The notes under the pieces: generated by a model
The model's input: the letters and a program-made list of their open reading frames with translations, nothing else
Database searches by the model: none
What the model was told of the DNA's origin: nothing
NCBI GenBank assembly: GCA_031216445.1
Contig: CM062214.1
Location: 23,679,501 to 23,743,500, forward strand
Source: Lateolabrax maculatus
Taxonomy: Eukaryota; Chordata; Actinopteri; Acropomatiformes; Lateolabracidae
Length of the DNA: 64,000 bases
Direction of reading: 5' to 3'
Made by a program: the position numbers and the translations under genes
In this document: in pieces, positions 13,401 to 21,994 of the stretch
How the letters are laid out: each line of letters starts with the position of its first letter
Position numbering within the stretch: position 1 is the first letter of the stretch

Positions 13401-14983
13401 TATCAGTATTCCCACATAACATTACGTCCTTTCCATCTACAACCCCTTCAACGATCTTCCCACTGGGGGCCCATCATCACTCTCTGCTCCTAGATAAACT
13501 AACAGCCGGGAGAAGGGAGGTGAGGGTGCAGCACAGGCTGACTGACAGTGTTTACTCGCCCCTCTGACAGAGTGTGAGGAGGGCCGGGGCGGCTGGCTGC
13601 CCAGTCCCCTCACCAAGGGAAATGTACCATTAAGATAAGAGCTATCAATATCCCACAGGACCAGGGGATGGGAAGATAGGGACAGAGAGGTTGATGAATA
13701 TAAATAACTAATCATTTAAGGTGGATGTTTTCAGGGAGGGATGACAGCATGGGTTAGCATGGGGAGGAGGTGGGGAGAAGGCTTGGCCACCTGCTCAGTT
13801 TTCTATAGTTTGGTGAGGTTGTCTCCAGGAAAATGCACGGAGAATGTTAACACAAAGTTTGGTCCAAACTATCAATCTGTCTGCCCTGTCAGTGCTGGGC
13901 ATCTTCAGTAGGCCTTGCCTTGTGTTTTTTATGTGGACATCTCCTTAGGACTCACTTTTTAAGAAGATAAACCTATTGACAACAGCTTTAAGACTCCAAC
14001 AGCATTACACATGTGCCTAAAAAAAAAAGCGTGTGACTTGTCAGATGAGCAATGCATCGCATTTCTATGCATCATCACCCTTATTCAGTTATGCAAATTA
14101 CTGCATATTTAGAGATTAGGCATTTGAAATTGTGATTACAATTTGACAAACTAATTACAGAACTGTAGTTGCATTTGCAAAAATGTATTGCTGCAACTAA
14201 TTATATCCATTGTCAATTCATCTGTGGATTATTTGTATGATTCATCTATCAACTGTTTAGTCAAAGATGTAATTAATTAGATTACTTCTCTGCTGATCAA
14301 TTAAGCAATTAATCGACTAATACAATCAGCACTACAAAAATGCAAATGTACATACAGTATGTAACACTGAATAAAATTTGTAGTTGTGAAAATATTGTCT
14401 TTAAAAAGAATGTATATAGATATGTATTTAATTTATTTTTGTATGTTTCAGTAAGACCTTCTCCATAAGTTGCTCATGTTTTGCAGGAGTGAGGAGCTAC
14501 ACAACTTCCTGATTAGTGTGAGGCAGCAGTGTTGTTACCTGACGGAGACGATTCAGGACGTCATCAGCCGCTTTCCCCGTCAAGCCTCTCAGGTAAATGT
14601 AATCTGTAGTGGTGCACTCGTTCAGGGTACCAGTCAGGTGTTGATGGCATTCGCTGCCAGTTTATTCTAACTTGCTGAACAAATGCGTTAAACTATAAAG
14701 AAGTCCTCATCTTGAATTATAGAAAATCTGTTTTCTAGGCCAGGTGCCTGTATGAGTGCATTGGTTGGCTGCAAATGTCTTTGTTACTTCCTGTCTATCT
14801 CACCTGCCATCCAGCTAGATGTATAAACTAGAACTTGGTCTCTGTCTCTCTGGTCCTTCATGTAGCTGGTTTTCCCACTGGACTCGAAGAAGGAGGCTCA
14901 GGCCGTCTGCAACCAGCTGGTGGTCCAGACTAAAGACCTTCAGAAGGAAGTCACCTGCCTCCGTAATCTGCTAAGCCAGGTCA

Positions 14984-15023
<40 letters not shown>

Positions 15024-15763
15024 ACACATACACCAAACACACACAGCTCATACTTCTGCTAGTTTTGATTTTTATTTTAAAGGTGATACTTGTAATGTTA
15101 TTTTTACCTAATAAATTGCTAGAATGAGGAAATCACACCATGTTTGTGTTTTCAGGCACTGCTCATGAATTATAAACCCATTGGTATTACACTTCACAAT
15201 CTGTATTAATTATTTATTTATTTTCCAAGCTTTGCAGTGATTGATTAGATGAAACCGCAGGATTCAACACAACCCACCACACATGAGGCCACAGCCTTTA
15301 CTGCAGACCTCTCATGCAGAAAGAATTTGATTTATGGCTTCACATTTGGTTATGAAAAAGTTGTGAGAAAGACATGCACTGAGACAGGATAGTTTAGAAT
15401 TAAACAATAATGTTTATTACCAATAATGGCAGTAATAGTAAATAACTTTTTCTTTACAGTAAATATAGCTGGAAATTAGATATAAATAATAACTAACTAA
15501 AAATACAAAATAAGTCATTTTGAAATACAGAATGTGAATGTACATAAACATACAGCTTGTGAAATATTCCTGATGTAGTTTTTCATCTGTCAACATTGAC
15601 ACTGATACTGATAAATCTGTGATAAGCAGCTGCTGATAATATAATTCGGGCTCAAAACACATTCATACTTCATGTAAGTCAATCAAAATTCCTTTCTGTG
15701 TTGACTGTCATTGTGAGAGCTTTCCACTTACTACTAAAGATTAAAAGCAACATGAACAAGACA

Positions 15764-15807
<44 letters not shown>

Positions 15808-18800
15808 GATGTTGGTGTATATGAATTCTGGCGAGCTCCAACAGGTATGTGCGGGAGTGCTTGCATGTGTACACCTGACTGTGTGTGTGTGTGTGTGTGT
15901 GTGTAGTGTGTGTGTGTGTGTGTAGTGTGTTTGCATTTGTATTCCAAGAGGAGAGAGTCGTTCCTGACAGGGCAGAATCCTCACAGCCCATAAGTCAGCA
16001 CCACTGTGACATCGACCTGTCAGCACACAGACGATGAGGCGGAGGGATGAGGGGGCTGATGGGCAGGCGAGGGTGGGGGCAGAGGGAAGCGAGGAGAGGA
16101 CGCATGTTGGCGGGGTGAGAGAGTTTAAGAGGGGAGAAAGGGGATGGATGGAGGCGGGAGTACGGGGTGAGCAAAGGAGCTGGGTTAGCAGCAGATGGAG
16201 GTGTGTGAGTGTCTTGAAAGTAGGTAGATATTGGTGTGTGTTGATAGCGTTGGTTGTGTCAAACAGGAATCTGCCAGCCAATGAAGCCCATTTGGATTCA
16301 CTGGCTCCCAGCCTGGGTAGGAACGGCTCTACACACATAAAATCTAACTGTCTACGGAAGCTCATCTCTTCAAACACGCACACTTTCTAAACACACACAC
16401 TGCATCTGCTGGAGTTCTCACTACATGATTTGTGACACACTTCGGTGGATTTTGGTACTGCTTTGAAAACAAACCTAGTTTTTATTTCAGAAAAACATTA
16501 AAGAGTAACATGTAAACCAGTAGCAGTAATGTTAATAGGGACTGTACTCGTTACTGCCATCTAGTGTTGACTTTGGTAATGTGATACCTGATAAACTAGC
16601 AGGAATATGATACCAGAAGAAAGTTAAGAAAACAGACTTATCAGCCTTTATAAATGACCAACAAGAAATTCCACATTAACCAGCCTCCAGCACAGTTTAT
16701 GGTGGTCATTAATTAATTTTCACAATAAAGATTAATGTGTAAACTTAAAGGGCAAAATAAATGTGTAGTTAGATGTGGTATGCATAATTGGAGTCAAATT
16801 ATGTAGTTTGAAGCTGCTTTAATCCATAATTATATTTATATTAACATTGGATTCAATGGCTTGTGTAATGAGAAAAGGGTTCTAATAGTGATGATCCCAC
16901 AGGGAATTATCACCAACTCTTCACCTCCTGTCTGGTTCAGCCTCAGCACTCAACAGACCTGTTTAGTGCAGCAGCAGGCAGCTGTTTTCAGCAAACAAGC
17001 TCAGATAACCCCACAGTGAACTATCTGCCCAGCACAAAACACAGAGACAGAGAAAGTTAAAGAATAGCTGGTAAATAAAGTGAAGCAGCTAAAGAGATTC
17101 TCAGGAGTTGGTGTAGAGCTAAAAGGAGAGTGAATATTGGACATACATTCACCAGATGGACAGAAAAATTACTCCAAATGACTGATAATGTTGCTCCATG
17201 TCTGTAAATTTGGTGCGCATTAGCTGCCCTTTGGAGTTTTCTTGTAAACAAAAGCAATGTTTACATTCAGTGTTAATAACCAAAACGCACTGTGTGCATC
17301 CTTCAGGTCTAACAAATATTCTTCCTCATGAAACGTTTGCAAAGTTTTGGTTTAATTATTTTATGCATTACTGCCACCTGGATCTGTTAAACCATTAGGG
17401 GGACTATGTATTGCATCACCTGTGTGTGCCCTTTTTTTCTTTTTTTTTTCCTTCAGGTTATTGTGACACTTTAAAACCTCTTTTCAGTAACATTAAGTGC
17501 TGTGGCAGCATAGAGGTAAGAGTCATTGAACCAAATAATTTCATGTGATGACTTGGCTGATGTAGTTTGAAAAACCCCTGATCTATTTCCTGGAATGTGA
17601 AGAGCACCATTCTCCAGTCGGTTGTTGTCAGTTTGACTGTGACCAACCTATCAGGTGTGAAAACACACTGGTTTCCCTCATGCAGGACTCTTGATGCTCT
17701 ACGTCAGTTGATGCAATAGTGCATACTTTAATTCCTCAAAACACTGTTCTTTGCAAAAAGCCCTGATCACATACAAATGAAGCACAGAGCCCGGTTGCCC
17801 ACAAACAGCTGCACCATGCTGGTTATTACATTCATGTGGAATGAATGGAAAGTTTGTTTTCAAATTCCACATACTGTTTAATCACATTCAGCAAGTCATA
17901 TTTGATACAATGAACGTGTTATAGTTGTTGTGTGTTTTGATGTCACATGCACTCTTATAACAACGATGTGTAGACTTTGTGTATGACCATAGCATGTTTG
18001 AAAAAAGATGTGGCGTTGCTGTTGGCAAAAGCGAGATGCTATCTCATAATTATGACTTACTGGATCGTTATTTTTTCTTCACAGTGGCGCAAATGGGCTT
18101 CCATACTTTTGTGATACACCAGGAGGCGCCAAAGTAAAAAATTCTACTTGGTTACTTTAAATCAGAAAGAGATTACCCTGTTTAAGCTTTTTTTTTTTTT
18201 TTGCAATACTTGGAAGTGAGTTGATTTGAAGATGTTACTAATCGAAATGTTTTGAATATCAAATATTTGCCCCCTGTAGACTTAACAGGTGGCGCTGAGA
18301 AGTTCAGAGCATTCTCCTTTTGTGGAGGACAGCAGCTGTAGCTGTATTATCATTTTTTTGAGACAAGGAAGTGGTGTATTTAGCTGTTTGTGTGTCATTC
18401 ACAACTCAACATATGGCTCAACAGTACAAATATTGTTACTATTTATATATTGATATGGCATCCACGCTGCATTTATGTCCTTTGGGAATAACGGCTTCCT
18501 GGCACGTACTACAAGAATGTCCTTGTTAGTGATGTCCAAATTCAGGAAGTCACGGTTTAATGCCAAACGGCAAGTTCCCAAGTCATATTTACCAGAAGAA
18601 AGCTGAACTTGAACTCGTGTCTTCAAACTTTCTCACATGACAGGGATTCAGCATGACACCGTGTCACCCTCTGACTTGAGAGTTTATGAACAGCATTATT
18701 CCTCCGTGAGTTGACCATGACAAAGACCCGACTCTCCACTTGGCTGATGACTCCTTGAGGATTTGGCACAGGAAGTTTTGGTGACTCAGGTTTGCGAGTC

Positions 18801-19263
18801 ATGCTGTGGTTGGTGCGATGTGACCAGACATGCCCTCACTCTCAAAATGAGCTGGTCTCCGTTTGATTCACGCCCAATAGTTACTGAGCCGATATTTCCC
18901 ACCCAGTCAAGGCCGGAAACTGTCGGACCAGTAAACCGCCATGATCCGGACTGGATTAGGTTAAAAGGACCTGCAACCCTTCTACTTCCTGCATGAGGTC
19001 ACGTTGTTCTGACCACAGGATTTGGTATGTGTTTTTCTGCGTTCGTTTGTGTGTGTTTCTCATGTGAAACTCTCCTTCTCCTCCCTCAGATGGACGAGGC
19101 CGAAGATTGCTGTCAGCTTCCTCAACCTGGTTCCCACGGCAACTGGAAGATGCGGTCCCTGACCAGAGTCACACTGAGCGCGCTCGGAGCCGCCATCTTC
19201 TTGGTCCTCTGCAAAGCTGCCAGTGGCAAAGTTCACCTGCAGATGTACAGGAGTGTCTGCTGA
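1716..19263 (+). CDS. asz1: ASZ1 (GASZ), partial: ankyrin repeat, SAM and basic leucine zipper protein
   Basis: Ten coding exons: 1716-1827, 7092-7203, 7333-7467, 7685-7803, 9281-9353, 9905-9961, 10497-10609, 14487-14592, 14866-14979, 19090-19263. They total 1115 bases, about 371 codons. Every junction keeps frame and uses AG/GT. In order the protein has ankyrin repeats (LLLSRNADPN, LMLAARDGYSKVI, LLVSYGAKINVQDGNGYT, LIQLGADKT), a linker, a SAM domain (DDLALLLHGLDLGNL to VLSAVQQMHLD), a coiled-coil region rich in Gln and Leu (NQLVVQTKDLQKEVTCLRNL), and a C-terminal membrane helix (LSALGAAIFLVLC). Known role of the family: a germ-cell protein anchored to the mitochondrial outer membrane that scaffolds nuage/pi-bodies and piRNA biogenesis. 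Human ASZ1 is 475 residues, so about 110-120 N-terminal residues lie left of the window. Several donors are weak (GTGTGT, GTACCT, GTCAAC). Identity rests on residue-level similarity to human ASZ1 and on its neighbour WNT2. Confidence 0.93.
4340..4408. repeat. (GTT)23 trinucleotide microsatellite
   Basis: 69 uninterrupted bases of GTT, followed by several ATT units. It produces artificial poly-Val, poly-Leu and poly-Thr open frames on both strands. Confidence 0.97.
6200..6470 (+). repeat. dispersed AT-rich repeat, copy A
   Basis: Carries gatgtcttcaattt, ttgtccgaccaacagtcc, acaaagaaaagcagca and attaatcgactaat. These shared words recur, diverged, in the copies at 24450, 32285, 38500, 55345 and 56935. 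It resembles a non-coding repeat seen very widely in teleost genomes, whose class I cannot name with certainty. Confidence 0.6.
6704..6718 (-). promoter_or_regulatory. CTCF-type motif in ASZ1 intron
   Basis: On the minus strand the sequence reads CCACCAGGGGGCAGC, which fits the 15-base consensus CCASYAGRKGGCASY at every position. CTCF binding at this site is an inference from motif alone. Confidence 0.5.
6843..6871. repeat. (AT)n followed by poly-T
   Basis: Nine AT units and then about 11 T, roughly 220 bases before the next ASZ1 exon. It sits too far away to serve as that exon's polypyrimidine tract. Confidence 0.9.
7092..7203 (+). CDS. asz1: ASZ1 coding exon (ankyrin repeat)
   Basis: 112 bases; the first G completes an Arg codon with AG from the previous exon. 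Encodes SHMTCLMLAARDGYSKV...INVQDGNGYT, a typical ankyrin helix-turn-helix plus loop. Acceptor ttttgtag; the donor GTGTGT departs from the GTRAGT consensus. Confidence 0.92.
7333..7467 (+). CDS. asz1: ASZ1 coding exon (last ankyrin repeat)
   Basis: 135 bases, 45 whole codons in phase 0: ALSIAVQYSREEAVLKL, then IQLGADKTIRTNTGKSPADL. Matches the human segment ALTWAARQGHKNIVLKLLELGANK. Donor CCG|GTACCT is weak. Confidence 0.92.
7685..7803 (+). CDS. asz1: ASZ1 coding exon (linker)
   Basis: 119 bases. Encodes IARILASSSHISTV...TEETLSKFFKTNSEPPLANE, the poorly conserved linker between the ankyrin repeats and the SAM domain. Ends with GG, which joins T of the next exon to give Gly. Good donor GTAAGA. 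Confidence 0.85.
7804..9280. other. ASZ1 intron, 1.5 kb
   Basis: No gene. At about 8030-8090 the words atagactgtatataaagatgg and gttccccaaaagtga resemble a dispersed teleost repeat. Otherwise plain AT-rich sequence. Confidence 0.6.
7893..7917. repeat. short (ACT)n trinucleotide repeat
   Basis: About eight ACT/ATT units in the ASZ1 intron after 7803; they generate a poly-Tyr open frame. Confidence 0.8.
9281..9353 (+). CDS. asz1: ASZ1 coding exon (start of SAM domain)
   Basis: 73 bases. Encodes VTKLDDLALLLHGLDLGNL then TDIMT, matching the human SAM start ([20 protein letters not shown]). Acceptor cctctcag, donor GTGAGT. Confidence 0.9.
9905..9961 (+). CDS. asz1: ASZ1 coding exon (SAM domain)
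   Basis: 57 bases, 19 whole codons: ENDITWSYLLTMEKEDLEK. Matches the human RDITLRHLLTMREDEFTK. Acceptor cacag; donor AAG|GTAGAG is weak. Flanked by introns of about 0.5 kb. Confidence 0.88.
10497..10609 (+). CDS. asz1: ASZ1 coding exon (end of SAM domain)
   Basis: 113 bases. Encodes IGIKDPVDQQKVLSAVQQM and then HLDKVDLDTISQLGAEDS, closing the SAM helix bundle. Ends in GG, completing Gly with G of the next exon. The donor is GTAGGG at 10610; an in-frame TAG spans the intron start, so read-through would truncate the protein. Confidence 0.88.
11955..12438 (+). mobile_element. degenerate LINE (reverse-transcriptase ORF) fragment
   Basis: Broken translations across several frames resemble the pre-RT and early RT region of a common fish non-LTR retrotransposon: SIMEAAA-like, WEEFGEAM-like, ASRKFWQTIRQLRKG-like, GGELMT-TGD, GRWKEHFEELLNP-like and APGVDEI-like. 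It has multiple stops and indels, so it is long dead. The right side ends abruptly next to the Tc1 terminus. The family is recalled rather than aligned, and I do not assign a clade. Confidence 0.6.
12439..12965 (+). mobile_element. Tc1/mariner-type transposon fossil
   Basis: The left end, ctatattgccaaaagt at 12439-12454, looks like a Tc1-family terminus. A transposase starts at the ATG at 12519 (MGRKELSDLKCGTVIG), continues with SGRPRKLTERGQRVLK, then changes frame near 12730 to SVASLTTEFQT, VGRELHEMGFNGRAAHKTRT and NAKHRLKWCEAR, stopping at 12910. Past the stop a LEQWKH-like piece joins directly to FTIWQ, showing an internal loss. The DDE catalytic half and the right terminus are missing. 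It lies in the same orientation as ASZ1. Confidence 0.8.
12519..12910 (+). pseudogene. Tc1-type transposase pseudogene (N-terminal half)
   Basis: Covers the paired helix-turn-helix DNA-binding region only. There is one frame change near 12720-12740, a premature stop at 12908-12910, and no catalytic DDE/D region. It cannot encode active transposase. Confidence 0.75.
14200..14335. repeat. dispersed AT-rich repeat, probable fragment
   Basis: Shares attaattag / aattaatcgactaat words with the copy at 6200-6470. Short and diverged. Confidence 0.4.
14487..14592 (+). CDS. asz1: ASZ1 coding exon (helical region)
   Basis: 106 bases. Encodes SEELHNFLISVRQQCCYLTE then TIQDVISRFPRQASQ; aligns with the human [20 protein letters not shown]. 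Acceptor ttgcag, donor GTAAAT. Confidence 0.9.
14866..14979 (+). CDS. asz1: ASZ1 coding exon (coiled coil)
   Basis: 114 bases, 38 codons in phase 0: LVFPLDSKKEAQAVCNQL then VVQTKDLQKEVTCLRNLLSQ, the leucine/glutamine-rich helix of the zipper-like region. Acceptor tgtag. The donor is GTCAAC, poor by consensus, and a (CA)n microsatellite begins within seven bases of it. Confidence 0.87.
14986..15044. repeat. (CA)n microsatellite at ASZ1 splice donor
   Basis: CA dinucleotides, interrupted by TA toward the end, starting seven bases into the intron that follows the exon ending at 14979. Confidence 0.95.
15766..15805. repeat. (GT)20 microsatellite
   Basis: Forty bases of GT, the first of two GT tracts separated by 75 bases of unique sequence. 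Confidence 0.95.
15881..15930. repeat. (GT)n microsatellite, interrupted
   Basis: GT units broken twice by GTA. The long His/Thr open frames on the minus strand here come from this repeat. Confidence 0.95.
19090..19263 (+). CDS. asz1: ASZ1 last coding exon (membrane anchor)
   Basis: 174 bases including the TGA at 19261-19263. Encodes MDEAEDCCQLPQPGSHGNWK, then MRSLTRVTLSALGAAIFLVL and a short basic tail KVHLQMYRSVC. The hydrophobic stretch of about 16 residues corresponds to the human C-terminal anchor TAITICGFGFLLFICKL that targets GASZ to mitochondria. Acceptor ccctcag. The exon happens to begin with ATG, but it joins in frame to LLSQ of the previous exon. Confidence 0.87.
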   Translation: MDEAEDCCQLPQPGSHGNWKMRSLTRVTLSALGAAIFLVLCKAASGKVHLQMYRSVC

Positions 19264-19690
19264 ACCGTGGGACGGTTGTGTCAGTCAGTTAGTTAATGAG
19301 CTCATCATAATATTTAGTTTTTGATGACTGTAGGTGATATTTTGAATTATGGAAGGACTGATATGTTTGACAAGACAGGCCATTTTTATTTGTAACACTC
19401 TTGTTTTCCACTTTGCTAGGACTTGTCTTTGAGTTTAGTTCTGAATTATTACTAAGTTTATTTTATTTTATTTAAGGGTTAAAGTGAAAATGAAAGTTTC
19501 TTATTAGGAACAGTTTATTGCATAGTCAAATTAAGATTGGAGTCAGAATGTTGTTTTCTGTTTTCAGTGCCTGCAAAAAACAACTTAAAAAGTAAATTCT
19601 GATCCTAGTCTGGATAATGAAGCGGATTACAAATATATTTGTATAACAGTTTTCAGGCCTTGAAGTTATGGACTTAATTGAATACTTAAG

Positions 19691-20208
19691 CATTTTGGGA
19701 AATATGCTTATTGACTCTCCAGAGTGAGATGAGAAGATTGATATGAACCTCGTGTCTGTGCGTTGAATATGGAGCTGGAGGTGGGAGGAGATTAGATTAG
19801 ATTCCAGTAAAGACTGGACGCAGGGGGAAACAGTTCGCCTGGTTGGACAGAGAGAAAGAGTCTGCATCAACACCTCTAAATCTCACTTTTTAACACCTTG
19901 TATCCCGTTTGTTGAATCTGTACACAAACAGAAATGTAAAAACGACCGCTTGTCATTTTAGGGGATGTTGTTGGAGCTGTTTCTTGTCTGCAGAGGCAAT
20001 GACTTCCTGGAGTTTTGTTGTCACAGTCAAGTTGCCAAGTAACCAGCAAATATTACATTTCGTTTGAGGTATGTATTAACCAAAGGAGAGACTCCTTCCA
20101 GTCTTTGTGCTAAGATAAGCTAATTGTCTCCTACCCACAGACGTGAGAGTGATTTCAATTTTCTCATCTAACCCTAAGAAAGAAATCCAGTAAGCGTATT
20201 TCCAAAAA
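19691..20208. mobile_element. foldback / MITE-like element with long inverted arms
   Basis: The left arm (from cattttgggaaatatgctta, through agatgagaagattgatat, to cgtgtctgtg at about 19762) pairs with the reverse complement of the right arm (from acagacgtgagagtgattt at about 20140 to taagcgtatttccaaaa at 20207). Further inside, taaagactgga on the left pairs with tccagtctttg on the right. The centre includes acttcctggagttttg. No coding capacity. It resembles a very abundant non-autonomous teleost family (recall, not alignment). Confidence 0.75.
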
Positions 20209-21397
20209 CTGTTGAAGATGTTTTCAATCCAAGTTTTTAAATCTGAGTGTTGTGACTGTTAAGGATCGCTTTTCCAAACCACTAATCATTTCAGCCACAG
20301 CCCAAGATGTTCAAATTCAGTTAAGGAAAGGTTTTCAAATCCAGAAATAGAAACTCAGAAACATAACTTATGAAAGAGTCTTGATTGTTTGTTAGTTTTC
20401 GACTCTGGTGACTAACTGTACTTCACACTTCATTTATCCTCTTTCACAAACTTCCTCCCAGATCAATTAGAGTCAGTCTCTTCAGGCCATGAGCTGACGA
20501 GATGTTCATTTGTCAGAAAATGTCTTTCTCTTCATAAAACATGCAGTGAAATGCAGTGACCAGCCTTAATGCGATTTGGTATGGTAGTGAACGAATTACT
20601 CCAATTAAATTGGATTTATATTACAGACTTATTACAACTACTGCTGCTGCAACAACAAAGTCGTGTTCAATGGGCTGAGAAGAGCAGAGAGGGCGCTCTA
20701 AATCTCCTTGTTGTTTTATGGTTTTCTTCCACGGGGATCATGGGAAAAATCCAATTTGGCCATTAATCTCATCTGGTCAGGGTCTCCGGACCTCCAGATA
20801 CACCCGGGCCTGATCAAAGATGGAGGAAATGCCGTGTGACAGTGGTACAGATTTCCCCAAGAGACTTCAAAAAGACCGTGAGAGATAATCCAATTGAAAT
20901 GGACACATCACCTTTAGGTGCTGGTTTGGGAGAATCACTGCGTAATTTTTCTTTTTTTTTTTAAACCATCATTCCTGATTTATTAGTCGGACTGAGTGAC
21001 TGTTTGTATAAGGCTGTAAAATAACAATGCGTCATGCTTTGGACATCAGACATATTTGGCACCTGTGCGTTAGTGGGGTATGTCAATGGGCCTAAATGAA
21101 CAGAGAAGTTTCCGAGTATAAATAAAAATCTGAAAAGAAATCCCCACAAACTGCGTTCAGAAAAAACCTGAAAGGTAATTTGAAGTTTAACTATTCATCA
21201 TATCACTAAATAAAATGCGTGTCTCTGCCTCCAGTGACCACCATGCACCCCTGAAGACCTGAAAATCTTTTTAAAGAATTGTGCGCAAAATGTTTGGACC
21301 ATGTGACCCCAAAGTTACCATCTTCTTCCCACGAGATAATCTGTGCGCACAAGTCACCTTTCTGGAGTTCCGGGGACCACACAGACCCCGGTCCACC

Positions 21398-21405
21398 TTT
21401 ATAAT
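21398..21405 (+). promoter_or_regulatory. TATA-like box, possible WNT2 promoter
   Basis: TTTATAAT lies in a GC-richer stretch 507 bases before the WNT2 start codon and is followed by CpG-containing sequence. It is a plausible core promoter element, but no transcription start can be read from sequence. Confidence 0.3.
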
Positions 21406-21444
21406 CCGCTCCACTTCGCCTGTGAGCGGGTGTGAGTGAGCTGG

Positions 21445-21633
21445 ATGGATCCCTCCTGCAGGCTGAGGAGCCCGGCAGCCTGGACCACATGTCAGAGCTG
21501 CGGAGCTCCGGTCTGGACGCGGGCCAAGCCTGTCTGGTGTCAAACCAGCCTGAACAGATACTCTCAGACATCTCATTTCTTCACCTCATTCCTGAGACGG
21601 GACTCTGCCCACCCCTTGTGTAAAGCAATTTAA
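21445..21633 (+). other. possible upstream ORF in WNT2 5' UTR
   Basis: ATG at 21445 opens a 62-codon frame ending TAA at 21631-21633. If transcription starts near 21430 it would be an upstream ORF and could damp WNT2 translation. The peptide resembles nothing I know. It is irrelevant if the start site is downstream. Confidence 0.25.
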
Positions 21634-21911
21634 ACCTGATAGCTCATCATCTCCACTGAAAATATTTGCTGGACTATCAGACAGTCGCTCTTCACTTCTT
21701 CCTCTTACGCACCTCGCCACCGTGCACAACCCGAGCCAGCCATGGCTTTTACGCGCAAGCCTCCGTCCTCCGACTGTCCTGTGATGATTTATTTTTAATC
21801 CGAGCTTGATTTGGACACTCAACAAGTTGTGACTTATCTAATGTTTTGTTTTTTTCTTTCATCCGTGGAAATGCTCCGTCCAGATCCATAAAGGACCAAC
21901 GTTTGGTTAAT

Positions 21912-21994
21912 ATGAACTTATTGCCAAGTGGAATATGTTTTTATTTATCTGTAGCAATCTGCTGGCTGACGGCCGAGGTCGACGCGTCCTGGTG
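21912..21994 (+). CDS. wnt2: WNT2 exon 1 (signal peptide)
   Basis: 83 coding bases from ATG. Hydrophobic core ICFYLSVAICWL with probable cleavage before EVDASW. Ends with TG of a Trp codon; donor GTAAGT is perfect. Confidence 0.95.

Larger units (their letters stand above)
10610..14486. other. ASZ1 intron, 3.9 kb, with transposon fossils
   Basis: Holds a LINE remnant (about 11955-12438), a Tc1-type transposase remnant (about 12439-12965), a probable copy of the dispersed AT-rich repeat near 14200-14335, and two GC-elevated blocks (11040-11420 and 13380-13720) with no coding signal. Confidence 0.7.
14980..19089. other. last ASZ1 intron, 4.1 kb
   Basis: No additional exon was recognised; the two flanking exons join in phase 0 and keep the human domain order. 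Contains (CA)n at 14986, (GT)n at 15766 and 15881, and a GC-elevated block at 15940-16330. Confidence 0.7.
19264..21911. other. ASZ1-WNT2 intergenic region and WNT2 5' flank
   Basis: Contains the ASZ1 3' UTR (no convincing nearby AATAAA; the first clear one is at 21121-21126), a foldback element (19691-20208), and from about 21300 a GC- and CpG-richer segment with a TATA-like box leading into the WNT2 5' UTR. A GATCAAAG word at 20812-20819 fits the TCF/LEF consensus, but single matches of this length are expected by chance. Confidence 0.6.

Noticed and set aside
15805..16383. 192-codon minus-strand frame
   Set aside because: Much of it is translated from GT repeats (His/Thr runs) and a G-rich block; no domain is visible.
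20812..20819. TCF/LEF site upstream of WNT2
   Set aside because: GATCAAAG fits the consensus, but an eight-base degenerate motif is expected several times by chance in this window.
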